A stretch of DNA of 41,020 bases, taken from contig CAMYZF010000003.1 in the NCBI GenBank assembly GCA_947303755.1, positions 1 to 41,020 on the forward strand, written 5' to 3'. The stretch comes from an uncultured Erysipelotrichaceae bacterium. Its GTDB lineage: Bacteria; Bacillota_I; Bacilli_A; RFN20; CAG-826. A program made the translations under genes and the position numbers. This document shows positions 27,553 through 36,614 of the stretch, in pieces. Below the pieces are notes generated by a model. The model was not told where the DNA came from and ran no database searches. It saw nothing but the letters and a program-made list of their open reading frames with translations. Positions within the stretch are counted from its first letter, which is position 1. The number at the start of each line of letters is the position of its first letter.

Positions 27553-28480
27553 ACACGTTTCTGTTTTACTTAACGAATCCATCGATTTGCTAAATATCAA
27601 GGCAGATGGTGTTTATGTTGATTTAACACTTGGTCGTGGTGGACATTCTAAAGAAATCTTACGACGCATTCCATGTGGAAGGCTTTATGCCTTTGATAAA
27701 GACGAAGACGCAATTAAGGAATCGATTGAAAATCTCCGCAACTTCGAAAATAAAACCGTAATCCGTGAAGATTTCCGTAATTTCAAAGAAAGTCTAATCT
27801 CCTTAGGAGTAGACAAAGTCGATGGAATCTTAATGGATTTAGGAGTGTCTTCACCTCAATTCGATGAATCTAATCGAGGATTCTCTTATAAAGAGGAAGC
27901 TCGTCTAGATATGAGAATGGATAAAAGACAATCTTTAGATGCTCATCAGGTTGTTAACACTTATTCACTGAAACAATTAACTGACATTTTCCGTAATTAT
28001 GGAGAAGAAAAATTCGCTTATCCAATCGCTAAACGAATTGTCAAAGAACGCGAAACCCATCCCATTGAGACTACAACTCAATTAGTGGATATTGTTAAAG
28101 CTAGTAAACCTCTAAAAGAATTAGCGAAGAAAGGCCATCCTGCTAAGCAGGTCTTCCAAGCAATTCGTATTGAAGTTAACGACGAATTAGGAGCGTTAGA
28201 AATCGCTTTAAAAGATGCGCTTAAAATGTTAAAAGAAGGTGGTCGATTAGTGGTTATCACCTTCCATTCTTTAGAAGATAGAATCGTTAAAAATATCTTC
28301 AACAATGTGGCAAAAATTGAAGGAAATAGACACTTTGTCTTCGCTCTTCCAAAAGCGGAAGAAGAGCCAAAGTATAGATTAGTTAATAACAAAGTTATTA
28401 CTGCAAGCGAAATTGAACTTGAAAACAATCCTAGAAGTAAGTCCGCAAAACTTAGAGCAATAGAAAGGAGCAGATTATGA
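27545..28480 (+). CDS. rsmH: 16S rRNA (cytosine1402-N4)-methyltransferase
   Basis: MSKHVSVLLNESIDLL, VDLTLGRGGHS, FHSLEDRIVK; start trimmed to ATG 27545. Confidence 0.97.
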   Translation: MSKHVSVLLNESIDLLNIKADGVYVDLTLGRGGHSKEILRRIPCGRLYAFDKDEDAIKESIENLRNFENKTVIREDFRNFKESLISLGVDKVDGILMDLGVSSPQFDESNRGFSYKEEARLDMRMDKRQSLDAHQVVNTYSLKQLTDIFRNYGEEKFAYPIAKRIVKERETHPIETTTQLVDIVKASKPLKELAKKGHPAKQVFQAIRIEVNDELGALEIALKDALKMLKEGGRLVVITFHSLEDRIVKNIFNNVAKIEGNRHFVFALPKAEEEPKYRLVNNKVITASEIELENNPRSKSAKLRAIERSRL

Positions 28481-28638
28481 AAGACAAATTGACAAAGCAT
28501 CATTTGCCCAAGTCATATTTTCTTCGTAAAAAAATCATTATCATCTCGATGATTATTTTAGGTTTGACTGCTTCTATAGCTTTACCAGTTGGAATTACGA
28601 TGTATTACCATAACAACATTGCGCAAACTCAAAGATAG
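28477..28638 (+). CDS. 53-aa single-TM membrane microprotein in the FtsL position
   Basis: ATGA overlap with rsmH, AAAGGAG SD upstream; MKDKLTKHHLPKSYFLRKKIIIISMIILGLTASIALPVGITMYYHNNIAQTQR*; below the ORF-track size cutoff. Confidence 0.75.
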   Translation: MKDKLTKHHLPKSYFLRKKIIIISMIILGLTASIALPVGITMYYHNNIAQTQR

Positions 28639-28666
28639 CGCAACTTTGTTGAGAAAAATAAAAAGA

Positions 28667-28695
28667 TTGGAATATTACTAAGCGATATATATAAT
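28667..28695 (+). promoter_or_regulatory. Internal promoter for ftsA-ftsZ
   Basis: TTGGAA-17-TATAAT; predicted TSS ~11 nt before the ATG. Confidence 0.7.
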
Positions 28696-28712
28696 ATATT
28701 CGGACTAAATAT

Positions 28713-29924
28713 ATGGAAAAACGTATTGCTGTTATCGAAATCACTAACCTCGAAGTACGCTTAATTATTGGCGATGTCGTTAACGACAAACCAGTAATTT
28801 TATATCAAACATCTCGTCCAATTACTGGACTTATTTCACGTAGTGAAATTATGGATCCAGAAACACTTATTAAAATCATTTCTTCATTAACGAATATCGA
28901 AGACTCTGCTATTAAGATGAGGTTCCATATTACTGATGCAACTGTCATTCTTCCTGCTAGTGGTCTTTCCGTTTTCCAAGGTGATAAAACGACAAATGTT
29001 GTTTCTTCAACTTCGATTATTGAAAAGATCGATATTCAAAACGTTATTTCGTTAGTCAATAAAGATCCTATTCCTGGTGGAAATAAAATTGTTGATATTG
29101 TTCCAGACTTTTTCTTAACCGATACCGGCAGATATAAAGAACCTCCAGTTGGCCAAAAATCAAATTCTTTATCGTTGCGTGCTAAGGTGTACACCTTACC
29201 AGAACGTATCGTGAAGGATTATAAAGACGCTATCGAATTAGCGGGAATTAGACCAAAGAGACTTTTTGTTGCTCCATACGGAATTATTGAACTTGCTAAA
29301 AACACCAACGATATTCCAAAAGATTATTTCTTAGTGGATATGGGTGGCGAAGTTAGTACGATTTCTTTGGTTGGCAATCAATCATTATTTGCTTCTTCTT
29401 GCTTCACACTTGGTGGAGAAGATCTCATCAAGTTTGTCGCTCAAGAAATGCATATTTCATATGATGAAGCTCACGAATTAATCGAATTATACGGAATTAA
29501 CGAAAGAGAATTAGCGTTTAAACCAACAATTGCTAAAGCAATGGTTAATGATGTTGAGGTGAAATACACTCCTGATGATTTAAATCGTTATATTCTCGAT
29601 TTCTTTACAGAATATTATTTCAAACAATTCGATGTCACAATGAAACAAATTACCGAATCCATCAAAGGCAGTAATATTTCAACATTACCAATTGTCTTTA
29701 CTGGTGGTTTCTCATCTTTACATGGTTTTGATAGATTGGCTAAAGAAAAATTTATCAATAATCAATCAATTCATTATTTGGTACCAGACGCTATTGGAGC
29801 AAGACATCCGTCTTTCTCAGCATTAGTTGGGGCACTTCTTGCTTCTAGCAAATATAAAGGATCTCTTTCTGATCAAAAAGCTCGTGTGGCAACGGTGGAA
29901 AGAGAAGAAACAAAACAAGAATAG
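28713..29924 (+). CDS. ftsA: FtsA-like cell division protein (divergent)
   Basis: Actin-like fold motifs (VDMGGEVSTISLV, FTGGFSSLHG), position directly before ftsZ. Confidence 0.85.
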   Translation: MEKRIAVIEITNLEVRLIIGDVVNDKPVILYQTSRPITGLISRSEIMDPETLIKIISSLTNIEDSAIKMRFHITDATVILPASGLSVFQGDKTTNVVSSTSIIEKIDIQNVISLVNKDPIPGGNKIVDIVPDFFLTDTGRYKEPPVGQKSNSLSLRAKVYTLPERIVKDYKDAIELAGIRPKRLFVAPYGIIELAKNTNDIPKDYFLVDMGGEVSTISLVGNQSLFASSCFTLGGEDLIKFVAQEMHISYDEAHELIELYGINERELAFKPTIAKAMVNDVEVKYTPDDLNRYILDFFTEYYFKQFDVTMKQITESIKGSNISTLPIVFTGGFSSLHGFDRLAKEKFINNQSIHYLVPDAIGARHPSFSALVGALLASSKYKGSLSDQKARVATVEREETKQE

Positions 29925-29941
29925 TTTTGGAGGTTAAGGTT

Positions 29942-31051
29942 ATGTATGAAGAAAATTTAGACAATTACGAAGCAGTAGCTCGTATCGTTGTTATCGGGGT
30001 TGGAGGCGCAGGAAATAACGCTGTCAATAGAATGATTGATGAAAATCTTTCATCAGTTGAATTTTATGTTGCAAACACTGATCGTCAAACCTTATCTCGT
30101 TCCAAAGCTAGAAATCGTCTTGTTTTAGGTGAAGAAATTACTAATGGTTTAGGTTCTGGTGGTGAACCAGATGTTGGACGCGCAGCTGCAGAAGCTAGCG
30201 TAGAACAAATTCGCGATATCGTTAGAGGTGCAAATCTTGTCTTTATCGCAGCAGGTATGGGTGGGGGCACTGGCACAGGTGCTGCACCAGTAGTTGCTCA
30301 AGTTGCGAAGGAAGAAGGTGCTTTAACTGTCGCTATCGTTACTAGACCATTTACCTTCGAAGGTAAGAAAAGAATTGCTAATTCCGTTGAGGGTTTAAAT
30401 AATCTTAAGAGCGCAGTTGACGCCATCATTATCGTTTCAAACGATAAATTACTTATGGCGAACGGCTCACAACCAATCAACGAAGCTTTTGCAGAATCGG
30501 ATCGCGTTTTAGCTCAATCAGTTAGAACAGTAACAGATCTTATTCTTCGTCCAGCTTTTATCAATCTTGATTTTGCCGATGTTAAGAATACTCTTAAAGA
30601 ATCCGGCATCTCCTTGATTGGTTTCGGTATGGGCTCTGGTCCAAACCGCGCTTTAGAAGCTGCTCAAAATGCAATTTCATCTCCGCTTCTTGAAGCGTCA
30701 ATTAACGGTGCACGTCGCGCAATCTGCGCAGTTACATGTGGCCGTGAAGTTTCACTATATGAAGCTCAAGAAACTGTTAACCGCATCATTGAAGCAGCTG
30801 GACAAAATGTCGATATCAAATTTGGGGTCTCAATCAATGACGAATTAACTGATCAAATTCTTGTTTCAGTTATCGCTTCTGATTTCACTGAAGATTTTGA
30901 TTTCACACATATTCCAACATATGATACAAATCCAGTTAAACCTATAGTTTCTCCGGAATTTGCTGATAAAGGTGAAGAATCACCTAATGAGGAAGAAGAG
31001 AGTCAAGACTCCTTTATTCCTTCCTTCTTAGCTAATGAGAATTTAGACTAA
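29942..31051 (+). CDS. ftsZ: Cell division protein FtsZ
   Basis: GVGGAGNNAVNRM, GMGGGTGTGAAPVVA, C-terminal FIPSFLANENLD; SD GGAGG, start trimmed from TTG 29927. Confidence 0.99.
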   Translation: MYEENLDNYEAVARIVVIGVGGAGNNAVNRMIDENLSSVEFYVANTDRQTLSRSKARNRLVLGEEITNGLGSGGEPDVGRAAAEASVEQIRDIVRGANLVFIAAGMGGGTGTGAAPVVAQVAKEEGALTVAIVTRPFTFEGKKRIANSVEGLNNLKSAVDAIIIVSNDKLLMANGSQPINEAFAESDRVLAQSVRTVTDLILRPAFINLDFADVKNTLKESGISLIGFGMGSGPNRALEAAQNAISSPLLEASINGARRAICAVTCGREVSLYEAQETVNRIIEAAGQNVDIKFGVSINDELTDQILVSVIASDFTEDFDFTHIPTYDTNPVKPIVSPEFADKGEESPNEEEESQDSFIPSFLANENLD

Positions 31052-31074
31052 GACAAATTTCATTAATAGACACG

Positions 31075-31275
31075 GTAATTAGATAAATAATCTAGTAGCG
31101 AGTTAACGATGGTGGAAGGTTAACGATTATCCTAATTATTATCACTATTAATTAAGCGAACTGAAAGTAAGTAAGTGAGCCGTAAATCTGCGTTAAAGAT
31201 GTCAAGCGCTATAACTATGTTATAGAATTAAGGTGGTACCGCGCTAATAGCGTCCTTAAATCGGGCGCTTTTTAT
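31075..31275 (+). promoter_or_regulatory. T-box riboswitch (Ile, specifier ATC) for ileS
   Basis: AAGGTGGTACCGCG at 31230-31243; specifier ATC 31141-31143; terminator AGCGTCC-loop-GGGCGCTTTTT. Confidence 0.93.
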
Positions 31276-31295
31276 ATGAAAAAGAGGTAGAAAAA

Positions 31296-34019
31296 ATGGA
31301 ACTTAAAAACACACTCTTAATGCCAAAAACAAACTTCGAGATGAGAGGCAATCTTAATCAAAAAGAACCTGTTTTGGTCAAAAAATGGCAAGATGAAAAA
31401 CTCTATGAAGAATTATTAAAGAAGCATAAGGATGATAAACCTTTTGCTTTCCATGATGGTCCACCATACGCGAATGGTGATATTCACTGCGGCCATATGC
31501 TTAATAGAATCCTTAAGGATTTCATCGTTAGAACAAAAACGATGGAAGGTTATTATGTTCCATTTATTTTTGGTTTTGATACGCACGGTCTACCTATTGA
31601 AAATCAAGTTATTAAAGGCGGAGTGAATAGAAAAACCACTCCTACTAGTGAATTTAGACAAAAATGTCGTGAATATGCCTTAAAGCAGGTCGCTCATCAA
31701 AAAGAACAAATCGTTCGTCTTGGTGTGCTAGGTGATTATGATAATGCATATCTCACATTACAAAAAGACTTCGAAGCTAATCAAATTTCTGTCTTTGCGA
31801 AGATGGCTCTTCGAGGACTAATCTACAAAGGTTTAAAACCAGTTTATTGGTCTTGGTCAAGTGAATCTGCTTTAGCAGAAGCGGAAATCGAATATAAAGA
31901 TGTTAAATCTTATGCGATTTATGTCGCTTTTGATATTATCGACGGAAAAGGCGTTGTTCCTAATGGCTCAAAAGCCGTTATTTGGACAACAACTCCATGG
32001 ACACTACCTGCTAACTTAGCGATCTCGGTTCACCCAAGATTTGTCTATGGCTTATATCACACTGAAAAAGGTGATTTAATTCTTCTTGAAGAATTCGCTA
32101 ATCATTTAAAAGAAGAACTTGGCTTAGAAACATTTGAACTTGTTAAGAAATTCAAGGGCCAAGAATTAGAATTTGTAAAAGCTAAACATCCATTCTATGA
32201 TCGTGAATCTCTTTTGATTGTTGGCGAGCACGTCACAAACGAATCTGGTACTGGTTTGGTTCATACCGCTCCAGGACATGGTGTTGATGACTTTAATGTT
32301 TGCTATAAATACGATATCAAACCATATTGTCCAGTTGACGCTAATGGCAGAATGAGCGAAGAATGCGGCGAAAAACTTGCTGGTTTATTCTATGAAGATG
32401 CCAACAAAGTCGTTTTGGACATTATTAGAGAGAATGGTTCACTTCTTAAATGCGATGAAATCGTTCACTCCTATCCACACGATTGGAGAACTGGTAAACC
32501 TCTTATCTTTAGAGCGACACCACAATGGTTTTGTTCAATTGGTAAAATCAAAGATGAACTTCTAAAAGAAGTTGATAAAGTTAAATGGGTTCCAGCCTGG
32601 GGTAAAGATCGTATGAGCAATATGATCAAAGACCGCACCGACTGGTGTATTTCCCGTCAACGTATTTGGGGCGTTCCAATTCCAATAATTTATAACGAAG
32701 ATGGCTCTCCAATTATTGAAAAAGAAGTATTTGATCATATCGTGAAAGTATTCAGAGAATATGGTTCAGATATTTGGTATGAAAAAGACGCGAAATTCTT
32801 CCTTCCAGAAGGATATAAGAACGCCGCTTCTCCAAATGGAGAATTTACAAAAGAAAAAGATATTATGGATGTCTGGTTTGATTCGGGTTCCTCATTCGAT
32901 GAAGTTTTAATTAACCGTCAACATATGTTCCCAAGTGAACTATATCTAGAAGGTAGCGATCAATACCGTGGTTGGTTTAATTCCTCCTTAACTGTTTCAA
33001 CAGCAATTCATGATCAAGCTCCATACAAGATGATTGTTTCTCATGGTTGGGTTTTAGATGAAAAAGGTGAACAGATGCATAAATCCAAAGGAAACGGAGT
33101 TGATCCACTTAAGATGTGCAATATCTTTGGTGCAGATATCCTTAGACTTTGGGTCGCCACAGTTAACTATCAACAAGATGTAAGAATTTCTGAAAACTTG
33201 CTAAAGCAAGTTGCAGAGCAATATCGTAAGATTCGTAACACCTTCAAATTCCTTTTAGGTAACCTTTCAAATGGCGAAACTTCTAAGTTTGATCCTAGTA
33301 AGGATAAAGTAAGTGAATTTGAAGCGGTGGATAAATTCATCTTAGCGACATTAGAAGATGTAAAGAACGCAGTTATTGCTTCCTTCGATAAATACGACTT
33401 CATGGTTGGTCTTAGCCGTATCATGACATTCATGTCGACTGATTTATCAAGTTTTTATCTTGATATCGCTAAAGATGTCTTATATTGCAACTCCAAAGAT
33501 TCTTTAAGAAGAAAACAAATGCAAACGGTTATTTATGAAGTAGCATCAACTCTTCTTAGATTACTCACCCCAATTCTTCCTTTCACTATGGAAGAAGTTC
33601 ATGTCAATATGCCTGACTATAATGGAAAATCCGCTCAATTATTAGATTATCCAAAAGTCTCACATGAATTTGGCGAAGATGTCTTAAAAGACTATGAAGC
33701 ATTTAAAGCGCTCCGTGATGAAGTAAATAAAGAAATCGAAAATGTCCGTTCTCAAGGCATCATTGGTTCCTCGCAAGAAGCCTTAGTAGTTTTAGAAAAT
33801 TCTTCCTTAATTAAAAAGCTAGGATTTGACAAAAATATTGAGGAATTAACGAGACTTTTGATTGTTTCGAAAGTTGAATTATCTGATAAAAAGGGTGTTG
33901 AAGTTCATCGAATTGACGCTCAAAAATGTCCAAGATGCTGGAACTATGTCGATAAGCTATATAAGGTTGACGAAGAGACAAGCGTTTGTAAACGTTGTCA
34001 TGAAGTCTTAACTAAATAA
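31296..34019 (+). CDS. ileS: Isoleucine--tRNA ligase
   Basis: HDGPPYANGDIHCGHMLN, HKSKGNGVDP, C-terminal zinc motif CPRCWNY...CKRC. Confidence 0.98.
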   Translation: MELKNTLLMPKTNFEMRGNLNQKEPVLVKKWQDEKLYEELLKKHKDDKPFAFHDGPPYANGDIHCGHMLNRILKDFIVRTKTMEGYYVPFIFGFDTHGLPIENQVIKGGVNRKTTPTSEFRQKCREYALKQVAHQKEQIVRLGVLGDYDNAYLTLQKDFEANQISVFAKMALRGLIYKGLKPVYWSWSSESALAEAEIEYKDVKSYAIYVAFDIIDGKGVVPNGSKAVIWTTTPWTLPANLAISVHPRFVYGLYHTEKGDLILLEEFANHLKEELGLETFELVKKFKGQELEFVKAKHPFYDRESLLIVGEHVTNESGTGLVHTAPGHGVDDFNVCYKYDIKPYCPVDANGRMSEECGEKLAGLFYEDANKVVLDIIRENGSLLKCDEIVHSYPHDWRTGKPLIFRATPQWFCSIGKIKDELLKEVDKVKWVPAWGKDRMSNMIKDRTDWCISRQRIWGVPIPIIYNEDGSPIIEKEVFDHIVKVFREYGSDIWYEKDAKFFLPEGYKNAASPNGEFTKEKDIMDVWFDSGSSFDEVLINRQHMFPSELYLEGSDQYRGWFNSSLTVSTAIHDQAPYKMIVSHGWVLDEKGEQMHKSKGNGVDPLKMCNIFGADILRLWVATVNYQQDVRISENLLKQVAEQYRKIRNTFKFLLGNLSNGETSKFDPSKDKVSEFEAVDKFILATLEDVKNAVIASFDKYDFMVGLSRIMTFMSTDLSSFYLDIAKDVLYCNSKDSLRRKQMQTVIYEVASTLLRLLTPILPFTMEEVHVNMPDYNGKSAQLLDYPKVSHEFGEDVLKDYEAFKALRDEVNKEIENVRSQGIIGSSQEALVVLENSSLIKKLGFDKNIEELTRLLIVSKVELSDKKGVEVHRIDAQKCPRCWNYVDKLYKVDEETSVCKRCHEVLTK

Positions 34020-34029
34020 GGAGAACTAT

Positions 34030-34665
34030 ATGAAAGATTTTTGTAAGAAATGGTTCTCTAAAGAAGGAGCCTTAAAAATTGTTAAATCCTTTGTCTGGGT
34101 TGCTCTTTTAGTAATCCTTGTTGATACAGTTACCAAATGGGTTGTACAAACAAATTTGGTCAATGAAGGTAATTCAATAACCTTAATCAAAGACTTCTTA
34201 AGGATTACTTTGGTTCATAATCCAGGTGCTTCCTTTGGAATGGGTAGCAGTGGTCAGCTAGGTTGGAGAATATTCTGGATTATTGTTTCAGTTGTTTTAA
34301 CTGGCGCGATTACTTTTGTTTATATTAAATATTTCAAGAAGTTTTCTACTATTCAAAAAATAGCTTTAACTCTAATGATTGGCGGAGCTTTTTCAAATCT
34401 TATTGATAGAGCTTTTTACTGGGAAGCTACCGTTGGTTTTGATGCAGTTATTGACTGGATTGATTTCCAATTTGGTAGTATCGATTTCGCTATCTTTAAC
34501 CTTGCTGATGCTGCTTTAGTTATCGGAGTGTTCATTCTAATTATCATCGAACTTATCGACATCATTAAAGAAGTTAGAGCGAAAGATAAACGTGGCGAAT
34601 ATAACATCGCTCCAAACGCGGAAAAAGACGAAGATAAAAAGGAAAATGAAGAATCTAAAAATTAG
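34030..34665 (+). CDS. lspA: Lipoprotein signal peptidase II
   Basis: VHNPGASFGMG, GGAFSNLIDRAF, FNLADAALVIG catalytic motifs. Confidence 0.96.
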   Translation: MKDFCKKWFSKEGALKIVKSFVWVALLVILVDTVTKWVVQTNLVNEGNSITLIKDFLRITLVHNPGASFGMGSSGQLGWRIFWIIVSVVLTGAITFVYIKYFKKFSTIQKIALTLMIGGAFSNLIDRAFYWEATVGFDAVIDWIDFQFGSIDFAIFNLADAALVIGVFILIIIELIDIIKEVRAKDKRGEYNIAPNAEKDEDKKENEESKN

Positions 34666-35548
34666 TTCTAAATATGCTGGTTTAAGGCTTGATAAAGTCC
34701 TGGCAATATTATTAGAATCTACTTCTAGAAGTAAGATACAGGAATATATTGATAATGGTTTTATCCTTGTTAATTCTAAGCAAGAAAAAGCCTCTTTTAA
34801 ACTTAAAGAAGGCAACGAGATTTCTATCGCTGATTTTCCTAATGAGGAATATAAACTAGACGCTGAGAATATTTCTTTAGATGTAGTTTATGAAGACGAT
34901 GATGTGATGGTTATCAATAAACCAAAAGGTCTTGTCGTTCATCCTGGCGCTGGAAACTTAAATCACACATTAGCAAATGCCTTAAAGTATCATAGTGATT
35001 CTTTGTCTAAATTAGGAGGAGAATTCCGTCCTGGTATAGTTCATAGGATCGATAAGGATACTGGTGGGCTTTTAATTGTTGCTAAAAATGATGAAGCTCA
35101 CGCCTTTTTGTCTAAACAATTATCTGATCACACCTTAGGCAGAAGCTACTACGCTTTGGTGTTAGGCACAATTAGCGAAAATGAAGGTAAGATAATCGCT
35201 CCAATTGGAAGAGATAAACAATATCGCCAAAAAATGGCGGTTGATCTAAGAAATGGAAAATATGCTGAAACTTATTTCAAAGTCATTGAAAGATTTGCAA
35301 ATGCTACTTTGGTAGAATGTGAATTAAAAACAGGAAGAACCCATCAAATAAGAGTCCATATGACTTATATTAATCATCCTATTATCGGGGATGAAGTATA
35401 TGGAAAAGGAAACAGAAAAATCTACGATGATGGGCAGTTACTCTTCGCTCATAAGATTCACTTTATCCATCCTAAAACAAAAAAGGAAATGGAGTTTTCT
35501 GTTCCACTTCCTAAATACTTTTTAGATGTTTTGGAATCACTTCGTTAA
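34646..35548 (+). CDS. rluD: RluD-family 23S rRNA pseudouridine synthase
   Basis: S4 domain, NKPKGLVVHPGAGN, GIVHRIDKDTGGLLIVAKN; overlaps lspA end. Confidence 0.95.
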   Translation: MKNLKISSKYAGLRLDKVLAILLESTSRSKIQEYIDNGFILVNSKQEKASFKLKEGNEISIADFPNEEYKLDAENISLDVVYEDDDVMVINKPKGLVVHPGAGNLNHTLANALKYHSDSLSKLGGEFRPGIVHRIDKDTGGLLIVAKNDEAHAFLSKQLSDHTLGRSYYALVLGTISENEGKIIAPIGRDKQYRQKMAVDLRNGKYAETYFKVIERFANATLVECELKTGRTHQIRVHMTYINHPIIGDEVYGKGNRKIYDDGQLLFAHKIHFIHPKTKKEMEFSVPLPKYFLDVLESLR

Positions 35549-36448
35549 ATTTTTATAATTTATAAAATTTGATTTACAAACTTTATCTAATTCGGTTAAA
35601 CCGAATTTTTTTACAAAATCCGCTGCAAATTTATCAACTTTAGATGATGAGCCAAATGGGAATTCAACTTTGTATTTTTTCTCAAGTTTTTCCATCTTTT
35701 GAAGGAAGGAATATCTAGCGATGATACTTCCGACCGCTACACAAGGGAAATACGACTCGCCTTTTGTTTTGAAAGTAATATCTTTGACAGTCTCTTTGGT
35801 TCCGAAAAGATATTCGAAATATTTTTCTTTCGCTACAAATTCATCGATAAAGAAGTTTTTAATTTTTGGGAATTTCTTTTTCAAATTGATGAGAACTTGA
35901 TTATGAAGTTTAACCTTCATCTCATTCATATTCATCTTTTGAAGCACTAATTCGTTATATTTAACGTTATCTAGTGAAACTTGAGAATATGGAATAGTTT
36001 TAATTAGTTCTTTAGCGATCCTTTTGATTTCTTCATCATTTAAGCGTTTCGAATCATCCACACCAAGTTTTTTAAGATAATCAATTTTATCTTTGGAGAC
36101 GTATGCAGCGCAGACGCAGATAGGACCGAAGAAATCACCAGTACCGACTTCGTCGGAACCGATTTGATCCTCTAAACAAACCCATCTTGCTTTGGTGATT
36201 TTTTCTTTTGGTGTTTTAACCTCAGCGTTAGGATCAAATTTTTGAGCCTCTTCTAAGGCGTTATCTCCTATAAATAAGACTTTGTATTCATCCGCTTTTT
36301 TGGATGCGTAAATAGTGACGACCAAGTCTGGTCGCTTTGCAAAGAAAACGATGTATTCACCCTTGTTGTCCTTTTGATAAGAACTATAGGCTTCAACAAC
36401 TTTCTTTTTGCTTGTTTCGTCTAAGACGATGCTGACTCTATTAGCCAT
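35537..36448 (-). CDS. rnhC: Ribonuclease HIII
   Basis: QIGSDEVGTGDFFGPICVCAAYV, DDSKRLNDEEI. Confidence 0.96.
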   Translation of the reverse strand: MANRVSIVLDETSKKKVVEAYSSYQKDNKGEYIVFFAKRPDLVVTIYASKKADEYKVLFIGDNALEEAQKFDPNAEVKTPKEKITKARWVCLEDQIGSDEVGTGDFFGPICVCAAYVSKDKIDYLKKLGVDDSKRLNDEEIKRIAKELIKTIPYSQVSLDNVKYNELVLQKMNMNEMKVKLHNQVLINLKKKFPKIKNFFIDEFVAKEKYFEYLFGTKETVKDITFKTKGESYFPCVAVGSIIARYSFLQKMEKLEKKYKVEFPFGSSSKVDKFAADFVKKFGLTELDKVCKSNFINYKNLTK

Positions 36449-36454
36449 GTTTCA

Positions 36455-36483
36455 ATTTTACCATAATGAACGATTTATGTTCA
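36455..36483 (-). promoter_or_regulatory. Promoter of rnhC, leaderless geometry
   Basis: Minus strand TGAACA-17-TAAAAT with TGG (TGn) extended -10; 6 nt to ATG, no SD. Confidence 0.6.
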
Positions 36484-36599
36484 CCCTTTCTTATATACTT
36501 ATTACGCTTCAATAAAGAAAAATTTTTGAGAATAGGCTAAAAAAATTAAATTTTCTAAATTATGGTGAGTATATTTCATAACAAAGATATATCTTTTCG

Positions 36600-36608
36600 T
36601 GTTAATAT
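36600..36608 (+). promoter_or_regulatory. Extended -10 of mutS2, leaderless geometry
   Basis: TGT-TAATAT, 6 nt, ATG; no SD. Confidence 0.5.
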
Positions 36609-36614
36609 TTCTAT

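Noticed and set aside
28078-28503. 141-aa minus-strand ORF opposite rsmH
   Set aside because: Antisense shadow of rsmH with no independent support
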